Positions 32,229 to 40,429 of a stretch of 40,429 bases of DNA are shown here, in pieces (the stretch's first letter is position 1; the number at the start of each line of letters is the position of its first letter). The position numbers and the translations under genes were made by a program. The notes beneath the pieces are model-generated. The model was not told the DNA's origin and did no database searches. It worked only from the letters and a program-made list of their open reading frames with translations. The DNA is from JAVWPP01 sp036635835 (lineage in GTDB: Bacteria; Bacillota; Clostridia; TANB77; CAG-465). Where the stretch lies: NCBI GenBank assembly GCA_036635835.1, contig JAVWPP010000008.1, forward strand, positions 1-40,429. The letters are read 5' to 3'.

Positions 32229-34709
32229 CTATTGTTCTAGTTCTGCGCATCTTACAAATTTCTGAGTAGATATGAAATCTCCTGTGCCAAGCTGCCCATA
32301 TATATTCTGCCCTACTCCATATATTTTGTCTGACTCTGCTAGAAAAATTGCATATCCATCTCCTGCTTCAACATCTATTATTTTTTCTGGCAAGTTAAGT
32401 CTTATTGGTTGATACCACTCTCCTTGGTTTGTTCCATTTCCAAACATAGTTTTGTAGTTTTCTCCCCAAGCATATACATCTCCGTTTTCTAAAACAGCAA
32501 ATGAATTTCTAAATGTTGCTACTATCTTAACTACTTTAGATGGCAGCGGAACTTCTCCAAATTCTCCATTTGCATTCCAGTATGCAGATGCTCTAAATAG
32601 CTTGCCATTTGTTAGCATAATAGCTGTGTCTCTTTCTCTAACTGCCATTTGTTTAATTGTTCCGTTTTTATACACTGTGCTATTCATTAGAGTTGGTTTA
32701 CTAATGTTTTGATTCTTATCTCTGCCCGGTATAAAGGGCACGTTTTCCCAGTAGTGAATATCTCCCCAGTAGTATACTTTATTTGCTTTTGTATATACTA
32801 CATTATTTCCTCCTGGATAGAAATTAAGCACGTCTTTAAGTATTAGCTCCCCTACTGCATTATTATTTATATTATACTTATGCAAATCTCCATTACTTTT
32901 TAGTATAAACCCAGACGGATATACTTTTTGAACTTCTTTTAATTTCATATCTGCATTTGTTGCACCTGTCCAAAATTTATAATCTCTATCTATAATGTAT
33001 AAGACAGAAGATGCACCGTTTACGTATTTAGCTTTTCCATCAAATATTTTTTTAAGTGAAATTTGAGAAATCTTATCTCTGAAATTTGCTATTATATCTC
33101 CTGGAATATATATATCTCCATCTGTTGTATATATAGTGTTTCCTATTACATCTTTGTATTTATTTTTATATTCTTTTTCCATTTCAAACATTCCTTTAGA
33201 ACTGTTTAATTTATATAAATTATTATCTTTAGTTATAAATGCTCCAGCGCTTGTGAATCTTTTGAAATCTGATGGCACGTTGAATACCTGCGTATATCCA
33301 TAAGTATTTTTGTTTGCTATATATATATTGTTTAAACTATCTCTATATATACTATTCCACATAGTTGTCATAACTTCTTTTATATCTCCACTGCCTGGAA
33401 CTAAAGAAGTAGGAACTTTTCTAAGAACTCTAGTATATCTACCAAGTCCAGCAGTTCCGTATATAGGGACATCTGGAGTTGCTGCTCTTTTTGTTTCTCC
33501 TGTTGCTTCAAGGGTTCCTGTTGCCCATAATGTATTATCTGGTTTTACAAACATTATTACTCCTGATGTTGGCGCAAATATTTTATATTCCGTTATACCT
33601 AGCGTTTCGCATAAGTTAAATGGTGTAGTATAATTCTTATATTCTCCTGTTCCAAGCTGCCCATAATAGTTATTACCTGAAGCAAGAATTGTGTGATCTT
33701 TGTACTCTATAAACGTTGCAGTTGAAGAGGAAAATATCTTCTCAACATTTCTAAAGTCTACTATAGTTTCTACGAATTTTTCACTTGAATTTTCTCCTGC
33801 ATTTTTTGCAAATGCACCAGCATATAGATTTCCTGCAACAAAGCATGTTCCATCTTTTCTGCTTATCCATATAGCGGATGTTTGTATACTGAAATCTTCT
33901 ACATTTGTCATCAATTTAATTGGAATCGTAGCAACAAAATCATTACCTGTTCCAAGTTTATTAGCTTCATTATTTCCGTATCCCCATAGGACTCCATCTT
34001 TGTCTAGTATACATGTAGTTCCATATTCTGATACTACTTTAACTGGATTTGCAACTGGCGAAATAAATGGTTTTCCTCTATATTTAATTTCCTCTAACTC
34101 ACTTTTTGTTGCGCCTGAAACGCTGTTTTTCTGCCCTACACATTTAAGTGTTCCATTATGATATATTTTATATGTATTATATGTTGTTGCATGAAACGTA
34201 GGCTTATTGAAAAGGTCTCTTAGAATTGCTTCTAACTTGTAGACTTCATCATCTTTATAATCTATACCTGTTAAATGTAGCAACATATATTTTCCGTCAT
34301 CTGCAATAATAAGAATTATTTTTCCTTTGTATCTTTCTGCAGTTGGTATTAGATTTTCATCTAAAAAATATACTCTGCTTGTATCTATATTCCATATGTC
34401 CGGAAGCCCAGTTTCGAAATACTTATTTTGATAAATAGCTATAAGATCTCTAATTACATTACTAAGCTCTTCTGGTGGTACATTCTCTCTAACTGGATAT
34501 TTTATTTTACCATCTACATTTACATTGCTCATTATATACATTTCTACTTCACTATATATATTTGAAATATTAGTCTTTAGAACTGCAATCTTTGCATTTT
34601 CTATAGGGTTATTTTTACTCATACTAACAACTATTATACTTGCTAAAATAATCATTACTATAATTGTAATTACGAGAACTATTAAGCTCATTCCTTTTTT
34701 ATTTTTCAT
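32229..34709 (-). CDS. RCC1-repeat propeller protein with pilin-like N-terminus
   Basis: 826 residues. The N-terminus (KKG-MSLIVLVITIIVMIILASIIVV) looks like a type IV/class III prepilin leader and helix, with cleavage expected after Gly6 but without the usual Glu at position 5 of the mature chain. The rest contains repeated RCC1-type motifs (VLWGYGNNEANKLGTG, ILASGNNYYGQLGTG, DVYAWGENYKTMFGNG, IYGVGQNIYGQLGTG) forming one or more beta-propellers outside the cell. GGAGGAG precedes the start, and uvrC ends 43 bases upstream, so the two may share a transcript. No pilus assembly genes are nearby. It may be a minor pilin-like adhesin or surface-anchored binding protein. Confidence 0.8.
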   Translation of the reverse strand: MKNKKGMSLIVLVITIIVMIILASIIVVSMSKNNPIENAKIAVLKTNISNIYSEVEMYIMSNVNVDGKIKYPVRENVPPEELSNVIRDLIAIYQNKYFETGLPDIWNIDTSRVYFLDENLIPTAERYKGKIILIIADDGKYMLLHLTGIDYKDDEVYKLEAILRDLFNKPTFHATTYNTYKIYHNGTLKCVGQKNSVSGATKSELEEIKYRGKPFISPVANPVKVVSEYGTTCILDKDGVLWGYGNNEANKLGTGNDFVATIPIKLMTNVEDFSIQTSAIWISRKDGTCFVAGNLYAGAFAKNAGENSSEKFVETIVDFRNVEKIFSSSTATFIEYKDHTILASGNNYYGQLGTGEYKNYTTPFNLCETLGITEYKIFAPTSGVIMFVKPDNTLWATGTLEATGETKRAATPDVPIYGTAGLGRYTRVLRKVPTSLVPGSGDIKEVMTTMWNSIYRDSLNNIYIANKNTYGYTQVFNVPSDFKRFTSAGAFITKDNNLYKLNSSKGMFEMEKEYKNKYKDVIGNTIYTTDGDIYIPGDIIANFRDKISQISLKKIFDGKAKYVNGASSVLYIIDRDYKFWTGATNADMKLKEVQKVYPSGFILKSNGDLHKYNINNNAVGELILKDVLNFYPGGNNVVYTKANKVYYWGDIHYWENVPFIPGRDKNQNISKPTLMNSTVYKNGTIKQMAVRERDTAIMLTNGKLFRASAYWNANGEFGEVPLPSKVVKIVATFRNSFAVLENGDVYAWGENYKTMFGNGTNQGEWYQPIRLNLPEKIIDVEAGDGYAIFLAESDKIYGVGQNIYGQLGTGDFISTQKFVRCAELEQ

Positions 34710-34752
34710 ATCTCCTCCATATTATTTGGTATGTTTTTTATTTATTTTTTTC

Positions 34753-36390
34753 TTATATTTTATCTCTTAAACTTCTATGATATCTTATAACAAACCTATG
34801 AATTTCTTCTTGTATAAACGAGATAAAATTTAAAATACTTTTATCTTTTTTTGTATCTTCAAAAATATATTCATTTCCTAAACTATCTATTAGTCCTCTT
34901 GTTTTATGCTTATCATTTTTAATCATGCCATATACATTTATATCTATATCATTTTCAGATACTGCTTTATTTACTGCATTTACCTGAGTCTTTCCACCAT
35001 CTATAAGTAATATATCTGGAAGTGGCCAGTCTTCTGCATGCTTAAATCTTCTAGATAAAACTTCATACATGCAAAGTGGATCATTTTGCATAAGCGTACT
35101 TTTTATTTTAAACTTTCTATACTTGCTTTTATTTAATTTACCATCTTCATATCTAACAAGCGCGCCAACAATATATTCGTTTCTTAAGTTAGAAATATCG
35201 TAAGCTTCTAGTGAATTAATTTCATAGTCTAACTTAAGAAATTCTGATAGATTTTTCATTTGATTATTTTTCTCTTCTGCTTTAATTAAGTTTATTTTTA
35301 TATTGTTTTCTACCATTTCGATTAGCTTATGTTTCTCTCCTTTTTGAGGTACTTTTACTTCTACTTTTTTACCTAATATATTTGTTAAATATTCTGAAAG
35401 AGATTCTATACTATTGTCTCTATCTTCTAGATCTAACTTAACATATATTTTAGGTACAATCTCTTTTTCTGAATAATACTGCATAAGTAATTCATATATG
35501 CTAAGGCTTATTTCACTTTCTTCTACATTTTCTAATTTAAAAACTTCATGACTAACTATTCTAGCATTTCTATTTTTAAATATTTGTATATGCAAAGTAC
35601 TTTCTTCTAAATAGTAACCTACAATATCTGAAGCTGCTTCATTTAAATTAGATACGGTTTGTTTTTCATTTAGCTTATCTATAGATTCTAATCTTTCTTT
35701 AAGTTTTTGCGCTCTTTCAAAATCTAGTTTTTTTATACACTTATCTATTTCTTCTACTATAAGAGCCTTTACATCTGCGTGCTTTCCTTCTAAAAACATG
35801 CATACTTGCTTAATAATCTTGCTATATTCTTCTTCTCCAATGTTATTAATACATGGTCCTATACATCTTCCTATGTGGTAATATAGGCAAGGAAAATTAC
35901 TGTTTTTAGTTATCTTTTTTAAGCTGTATTTACAGCGCTTTATAGGGAAGATTTGCTTTATAATTTCTAGGCTTTCTTTTACGGCTTTTACATCTGCATA
36001 TGGTCCATAATATTTAGCGCCATCGCTTTTAATTGTCCTTGTCATGTATATGCCCGGAAAGGGGTCTTTTACCGTTATTTTTATGTAGGGGTAAGTTTTA
36101 TCGTCCTTAAGTAAAACATTGAATTTTGGGCTATTCTCCTTAATGTAGTTGCATTCTAGCACTAAAGCTTCTACTTCATTTCTGCAAACTATATAATCTA
36201 TGTGATCTATATTACTTACCATGTTTAAAATTCTTTGAGTTTTATTTGTTTTTTGAAAATACTGCCTTACTCTTTTTCTTAAACTTATAGCTTTACCGAC
36301 ATATATTATTTTATCTTCTTTATCTTTCATAAGGTATATGCCTGGGTTAAACGGTATGTTGTCTACTATTTTTTTTAGCTTATCTGTCAT
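34753..36390 (-). CDS. uvrC: Excinuclease UvrC lacking the C-terminal HhH domain
   Basis: 545 residues, against about 600 in typical UvrC. Present: GIY-YIG nuclease (PGIYLMKDKEDKIIYVGKA, about 16-34), the Cys-rich motif CIGPC, a UVR motif (about 200-235), and the RNase H-like 5' incision domain with Asp residues in AYDISNL and LIDGGKTQVN and the EEIHRF motif. The protein stops at RYHRSLRDKI, exactly where the tandem helix-hairpin-helix normally begins, and only 43 bases separate the stop from the next gene. The HhH domain is thus missing rather than displaced. It makes both incisions in nucleotide excision repair. Confidence 0.92.
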   Translation of the reverse strand: MTDKLKKIVDNIPFNPGIYLMKDKEDKIIYVGKAISLRKRVRQYFQKTNKTQRILNMVSNIDHIDYIVCRNEVEALVLECNYIKENSPKFNVLLKDDKTYPYIKITVKDPFPGIYMTRTIKSDGAKYYGPYADVKAVKESLEIIKQIFPIKRCKYSLKKITKNSNFPCLYYHIGRCIGPCINNIGEEEYSKIIKQVCMFLEGKHADVKALIVEEIDKCIKKLDFERAQKLKERLESIDKLNEKQTVSNLNEAASDIVGYYLEESTLHIQIFKNRNARIVSHEVFKLENVEESEISLSIYELLMQYYSEKEIVPKIYVKLDLEDRDNSIESLSEYLTNILGKKVEVKVPQKGEKHKLIEMVENNIKINLIKAEEKNNQMKNLSEFLKLDYEINSLEAYDISNLRNEYIVGALVRYEDGKLNKSKYRKFKIKSTLMQNDPLCMYEVLSRRFKHAEDWPLPDILLIDGGKTQVNAVNKAVSENDIDINVYGMIKNDKHKTRGLIDSLGNEYIFEDTKKDKSILNFISFIQEEIHRFVIRYHRSLRDKI

Positions 36391-36527
36391 GCTACTTACT
36401 CCTTTTTTTTAATTATATACTATTTTTTTTTTTATTTCTATACTAATATTTGTTTTTTTGAAAAAAGTATGTAAAAGACTTATGGCAAAAAAATATATAT
36501 ATTTATATGCAAGAAAAATGTATGAAA

Positions 36528-36549
36528 AAAACGTGTATTACCACGTTTT
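36528..36549 (-). terminator. Terminator after the GGDEF pair
   Basis: AAAACGTG (36528-36535) pairs with CACGTTTT (36542-36549), T-run on the minus strand, right after the stop of the second GGDEF gene. Confidence 0.8.
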
Positions 36550-36556
36550 AAAATTT

Positions 36557-37717
36557 CTAGCTTGCGCTATACTTTCTATTATATCTTTCCTTTTTTTCTT
36601 TTTTACTTTTGTACATATTGTTATCTAGATTTCTTAAAAACTGATCAAAACTTTTGAATTTTTTTGTGTATATTTCACTACTTAAACTATACTTAATATT
36701 ATAGTTTTTGCCTGAGCTTTCATTGTACTTATTTATCTCTTTAGCAATATTTAAAACATATGAATTTAGGAGCTCTTTTGTTGTAGCTTCGAAATACACT
36801 AAAAATTCATCTCCGCCATAGCGAACTACTTTAGCTTTTTTTCCTACTGCTATATATATAAGTTCTACAAATTTTCTTAGAACAAGATCTCCTTCACTAT
36901 GCCCAAAGTTATCGTTTATTTCTTTGAATCCATCTAGGTCTATAAACATAGCAGAAAAAACTGCTTGCTTATCTGACTTTGCTATTTTGTTTTCTATAAA
37001 AGTATCAAAAACTCTTCTAGAATATGCTCTTGTAAGAGAATCATATTCAGCTATTTGTTTTTGTAAAAGTAAAAACATCATAGCTAAATTAAATGCAGTT
37101 ACTGTCCATAATATATTTATCTGAGGTACATTTATTCTAAGAAATATAAGTGTAAGTGTGCATAATATTAAGTAAAGTAAAACTGTAAAGTCTGACTTTG
37201 CAAAGCTCTCTTTTTTTATTATTAAATATACAAGAGTAATGCCAATACTTGCTACTGTAAAAATATTTGTTAAATAAAACATACTACCTTTTATCATTAT
37301 GTTTTTATCTACTATTGTATAGACGTTACTTGTATATGAATTACTAACTAAAATACAAAATGTTATTATAGCAGGTGCAAGTAATATAGCAAGTAAAAAT
37401 GAATTAATATGCTCATTATTTTTCTCATCATATTTAAAGATAAATAGTGCAAGTGTCGTTGCAATAATAGATGTATTTAATATAGCAAAAGCATAGAAAA
37501 AACTAATAAATTCTTTTGGAAATATATTTGTATCTATTATAGCTATTTGAAGCACAGCGCAGATTACAAGCTGTGCTATTACTAAGCATGATGTTATTAC
37601 TATAAGCTTATTTTTAGTTTGTTTTAAATCTAACTGGACTGAAATATATATACTAACTGCTACAAGAAAAACTATACATAAAAGATATGAATCTATTGCT
37701 TGTACTACTTCTACCAT
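36557..37717 (-). CDS. Membrane diguanylate cyclase (GGDEF), downstream of pair
   Basis: 386 residues. Seven membrane helices (about 10-28, 37-60, 70-93, 105-125, 145-167, 176-193, 198-217) are followed by a GGDEF domain (about 225-380). The active site RYGGDEF is intact (GGDEF 301-305) with FIDLDGFKEIND metal and substrate motifs, so cyclic di-GMP synthesis is expected. No RxxD inhibitory site precedes it (KKAKVVRYGGDEF). Its ATG overlaps the stop of the paralogous gene by one base (TAATG), so the pair are co-translated. Confidence 0.88.
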   Translation of the reverse strand: MVEVVQAIDSYLLCIVFLVAVSIYISVQLDLKQTKNKLIVITSCLVIAQLVICAVLQIAIIDTNIFPKEFISFFYAFAILNTSIIATTLALFIFKYDEKNNEHINSFLLAILLAPAIITFCILVSNSYTSNVYTIVDKNIMIKGSMFYLTNIFTVASIGITLVYLIIKKESFAKSDFTVLLYLILCTLTLIFLRINVPQINILWTVTAFNLAMMFLLLQKQIAEYDSLTRAYSRRVFDTFIENKIAKSDKQAVFSAMFIDLDGFKEINDNFGHSEGDLVLRKFVELIYIAVGKKAKVVRYGGDEFLVYFEATTKELLNSYVLNIAKEINKYNESSGKNYNIKYSLSSEIYTKKFKSFDQFLRNLDNNMYKSKKEKKERYNRKYSAS

Positions 37718-38874
37718 TATACTTTCTCCTTTGCTTTTTTAGCCTTTTTTTGTTCATACATTTTGTTATCTAAATATCTAACAAACTGACCAGTTGAACC
37801 AAATATTTTTTCACTATACGTATCATACGCATAACTAAATTTCAAATTCCACCTATTAGTTTTAGATGCATTTTCTTTGACTAAAGCTTCTTCTAAACTC
37901 GCTATCTCGTTTCTCACATCTACCTTATCTAAATTGTAATATAAAGCAACAAATTCATCTCCGCCATACCTTGCAATCTTAGTGTTTTCATTAAGCGTTT
38001 TTTTCATAATATCTGCAAATTTTTTAAGAGCTTTATCTCCTTCTGGATGACCAAATTTATCGTTTATTTGTTTAAATTCATCTAAGTCCATAAATATAAT
38101 AGAGAACCTTTTTGCATACTCTTTTGCATTTGCATCTAACTTATTTTCTAGATAAATATCAAAAGTTGTTCTAGTCCATATTCTAGTTAGCGTATCTTGC
38201 TGAGTAATTTTTTTCTGTAAAAATACATAAATCATAGCCACAGTTATAGCTACAAAAGACCACACTAAAAATGTGCCCGGAAATATCATTTGCAAAATAG
38301 CTCCAACAACTGGTGCTATTTCAAAAGATAAAAATATATATATTTCAGATGTGTTTAAAGATTTTCTATTTTTCAGTATTAAAGTTATAGCTACAATTGT
38401 ATATATAAGTGCAGCAAGCATATCATAATAATATAAAGGGCCAAACTGCGGTATTCCTAGCTCGGAAATTCTAAATAAAATTGGTGTAAATAAATTAATA
38501 ACTGCAAGCAGCGCAGATATTAATATAGGTATTTTCAAATACGTTTCTATTTTTTCAGTGCTTAATGCATTATTAACATATGCATGTATTATTAAAATTA
38601 AAAACGCCATAATTATAGGTCCTGAAACATATAAATATGTGTTAATTACAAAAATAATTTTATCTCTTTCTACTACATTATATTTATTCATAGCTTCTAC
38701 TATAATCTCACAAAACAGCTGCAACGCTATAAGAAACGTTGCACTAGACAGGTATTTAACTGTCCTATTTTTATGATCAAAGTTCTTGTGTAGACTTACA
38801 GCAATTGCTACAATAAATAAAATACTATATATGTTTATGTCTATGGCAGTAAAATACTGTACAAACTTAGCCAT
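37717..38874 (-). CDS. Membrane diguanylate cyclase (GGDEF), upstream of pair
   Basis: 385 residues. About seven membrane helices cover the first 220 residues, then the GGDEF domain with intact RYGGDEF (GGDEF at 304-308) and FMDLDEFKQIND. It also lacks an RxxD product-inhibition site (NENTKIARYGGDEF). The start at 38874 is chosen for GAGGTG at good spacing; an upstream in-frame Met lacks one. Its architecture parallels the downstream gene, implying local duplication, but the sensor halves differ. Confidence 0.88.
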   Translation of the reverse strand: MAKFVQYFTAIDINIYSILFIVAIAVSLHKNFDHKNRTVKYLSSATFLIALQLFCEIIVEAMNKYNVVERDKIIFVINTYLYVSGPIIMAFLILIIHAYVNNALSTEKIETYLKIPILISALLAVINLFTPILFRISELGIPQFGPLYYYDMLAALIYTIVAITLILKNRKSLNTSEIYIFLSFEIAPVVGAILQMIFPGTFLVWSFVAITVAMIYVFLQKKITQQDTLTRIWTRTTFDIYLENKLDANAKEYAKRFSIIFMDLDEFKQINDKFGHPEGDKALKKFADIMKKTLNENTKIARYGGDEFVALYYNLDKVDVRNEIASLEEALVKENASKTNRWNLKFSYAYDTYSEKIFGSTGQFVRYLDNKMYEQKKAKKAKEKV

Positions 38875-38958
38875 AAAAATCACCTCTTCTTTAAATTTTA
38901 TCATATGTATTTTATATTTACAATATTTCAAACATTTTTCTTTTTATTTATATGTTAG

Positions 38959-38967
38959 ATTATATCA
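38959..38967 (-). promoter_or_regulatory. Extended -10 for the GGDEF pair
   Basis: Minus strand TGATATAAT at 38959-38967; no good -35 is seen. Confidence 0.45.
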
Positions 38968-39033
38968 TAATTTTTTTGTTTCTACTTTTAAAAACTACCA
39001 AAAAAGTACTTACACTTTTTCAGTAGCCATAAT

Positions 39034-39714
39034 TTAAACTTTTTCTTTAGTAATTTCCTTAACAATTTCCTCTGCTTCTACATGCATATCGCTCACTTTA
39101 TTTTTTCTATTCTCAACCATAATCAAACTAAGAAGTACGCTTATGCTAATAAAAGAAGTTAGATTTTCAAACGAAACTGCAAACTTTGCCATCGTTGTTA
39201 TAGGAACAATATCTCCATATCCAAGCGCTGTAACAGTTGAAATAGTAAAGTATAAAAACGTTACAACAGTATCTGTTACACTAACGTACGCCTCACTTTC
39301 AGGTATCATAAAGTGGAAAGATTCTGCGTTAAAAACGTATATAGTAAGATTTATACATATATACGCAACTACTATGTATAGATACATATACGTATACTTT
39401 ATAATAAGCTCTTTTTTTCTTAGCCTTTTTGTCATATACATCTCTTTATATATCTTAGTAATTTGATGCATCATTAGCAGTATAACAAGTATCGTTGTAG
39501 CAAGCGCAGCACTCATACCAGCAGTTGTTTTACCTTTTTCTACATACATATATATTGAAGCAAAAAGTCCTAAAAATGCTACGCAGCAAATTATAATAAG
39601 CTCTCTAAACTCTTTGCGTTTATTTCTTTTTTTACTCACATTTACTATATATCTGAGTATTGTAATTAGCAAAACTATAGACGTAATTACAAAAACTATT
39701 TTATCTATATCCAT
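39034..39714 (-). CDS. Small potassium-channel-like membrane protein
   Basis: 226 residues with about five membrane helices plus a pore loop. The selectivity filter TALGYGD (162-168) is preceded by the pore helix FLYFTISTV and followed by an inner helix (about 180-200). Two-helix pore modules of this Ion_trans_2 type conduct K+. The N-terminal helices (about 5-25, 37-57, 66-83, 108-130) carry no voltage-sensor Arg ladder. There is no RCK domain, only a short charged C-terminus. AAGGTGAG precedes the start. The filter has Ala-Leu where most channels have Thr-Val. Confidence 0.8.
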   Translation of the reverse strand: MDIDKIVFVITSIVLLITILRYIVNVSKKRNKRKEFRELIIICCVAFLGLFASIYMYVEKGKTTAGMSAALATTILVILLMMHQITKIYKEMYMTKRLRKKELIIKYTYMYLYIVVAYICINLTIYVFNAESFHFMIPESEAYVSVTDTVVTFLYFTISTVTALGYGDIVPITTMAKFAVSFENLTSFISISVLLSLIMVENRKNKVSDMHVEAEEIVKEITKEKV

Positions 39715-39833
39715 AAACTCACCTTTTCTTTTGTATTTTTTTCTTCATTAAAATATATTATATTACAATTTTCTTTTTTATACAATCCTATATTTCTATT
39801 AAATATCTAAAAAATTTTAAACGCGCAAAAAAA

Positions 39834-39855
39834 CAAGCCTCAAATATGAGACTTG
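39834..39855 (-). terminator. Terminator after the surface-protein gene
   Basis: CAAGCCTC (39834-39841) pairs with GAGACTTG (39848-39855) with one mismatch and a 6-base loop, then TTTTTTT on the minus strand. Confidence 0.75.
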
Positions 39856-39899
39856 CTTTTATTTTTCTTATTTTTTTGATTTTTTTAATTTATAATTTA

Positions 39900-40429
39900 T
39901 TACTTTTTGCTTTTTTTTACGCTGTAAAGATAAACTCCACCTGCTGCTATTCCTGCTGCTGTTGTTAAAGCAAGTGCTATTGGTAAACTAAAATTATTTT
40001 CTTCTTGTTCTGTTTTAGTTTCTGTTTTAGTTTCTTCTTTTTCTGCTTTTTTAACTTCTGCTGGTTTTAATCCTTGTTCATTTTCTTCTAATGCTTTAAC
40101 TTCTGGTTTAGCTTCTTTTTTTACTTCTGCTTTCTTAACTTCTGCTGGTTTTAGTTCGTCTTTAACTGATGTTTTAGCTTCTACTTGTTCTGCTGGTTTA
40201 ATTTCATCTGCGTATACTGGTTTAGGGTCTTCTACTAATGCACTTAATACTCTGCTTTCTTTAGCGTTGCACTCTGTGCATGTTCTTTCGTCTTTACCGT
40301 CTTTACCTATTTCTGCTTTAACTACATTAGTCCATTCTGAAAAACTATGACCTGTTGCTTTGATTTCTGTGTTAGATATTTCTGCTTTACATACTTTACA
40401 AACTTCTTTAACTGATCCTGCTTTTTCGC
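39900..40429 (-). CDS. Surface-anchored repeat protein, C-terminal part (runs off window)
   Basis: The minus-strand frame is open from the window edge to TAA at 39900-39902 (about 176 residues). The visible N-terminal part has paired cysteines around GHSFSEWT (CKVCKAE ... RTCTECNAKE), a repeat type often found in Clostridia surface proteins. A Lys/Glu/Pro/Ala-rich spacer with repeated KPAEVKKAE units follows, and then a C-terminal membrane helix (FSLPIALALTTAAGIAAGGVYLY) ending in VKKSKK. No LPXTG motif is visible before the helix, so anchoring would be by the helix itself. The start lies outside the window. Confidence 0.75.
   Translation of the reverse strand, partial: EKAGSVKEVCKVCKAEISNTEIKATGHSFSEWTNVVKAEIGKDGKDERTCTECNAKESRVLSALVEDPKPVYADEIKPAEQVEAKTSVKDELKPAEVKKAEVKKEAKPEVKALEENEQGLKPAEVKKAEKEETKTETKTEQEENNFSLPIALALTTAAGIAAGGVYLYSVKKSKK

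Noticed and set aside
33310..34161. Plus-strand frames opposite the RCC1-like gene
   Set aside because: Antisense shadows without ribosome sites.

Overview
The window is very AT-rich DNA (roughly 70-75 % A+T by eye) with strong AGGAGG-type ribosome sites, TTGACA-17-TATAAT promoters (often with an extended TGA-TATAAT -10) and compact U-tailed terminators. Gene content (PASTA kinase with PP2C phosphatase, rsgA, rpe, rlmN, fmt, def in one run; three M3 oligopeptidases; GGDEF proteins; a class III pilin-like N-terminus) points to a low-GC Bacillota, most likely a Clostridia-type anaerobe. I cannot name the genus. All clear genes except xerD and one 35-residue ORF are on the minus strand.

Layout, left to right. 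1-1128: mostly non-coding, with a possible folded RNA, a long-range 20-bp inverted repeat and a tiny ORF. 1129-2076: XerC/D recombinase (+). 2110-3177: lipoprotein polysaccharide deacetylase. 3426-19128: an accessory region holding two diverged copies of one block. Each copy, in transcription order, has a Sec-secreted small beta-rich-looking protein, two ABC-2-like permeases, then a third permease and an ABC ATPase fused to a membrane-anchored C-terminal domain (in opposite orders in the two copies), then a stand-alone ABC ATPase, with M3-family oligoendopeptidases downstream (one after copy B, two after copy A). 19379-26608: a housekeeping run def-fmt-rlmN-stp-prkC-rsgA-rpe, probably one operon from a promoter at 26682-26710 to a terminator at 19358-19382. 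26799-32040: cardiolipin synthase, three small proteins of unknown function and a MATE transporter. 32229-36390: uvrC, which lacks its C-terminal HhH domain, followed by an RCC1-type propeller protein with a pilin-like N-terminus. 36557-38874: two tandem membrane diguanylate cyclases. 39034-39714: a small K+-channel-like protein. 39900-40429: the C-terminal part of a surface-anchored repeat protein that runs off the window.

The most interesting element is the duplicated block at about 5.3-19.1 kb. The ATPases have the SLGMKQ signature and mostly an acidic residue in place of the Q-loop glutamine, as in BcrA/LanF-type bacteriocin immunity transporters, but each block has three permeases, one ATPase tethered to the membrane with an extracytoplasmic helical domain, and a Sec-secreted partner. 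My working hypothesis is a secreted antimicrobial or signalling protein with a dedicated self-protection or sensing ABC complex, present as two diverged versions. A second open observation is the 9-mer CTAAAGAGG, found 11 times on both strands between 2 and 25.5 kb, far above what base composition predicts.
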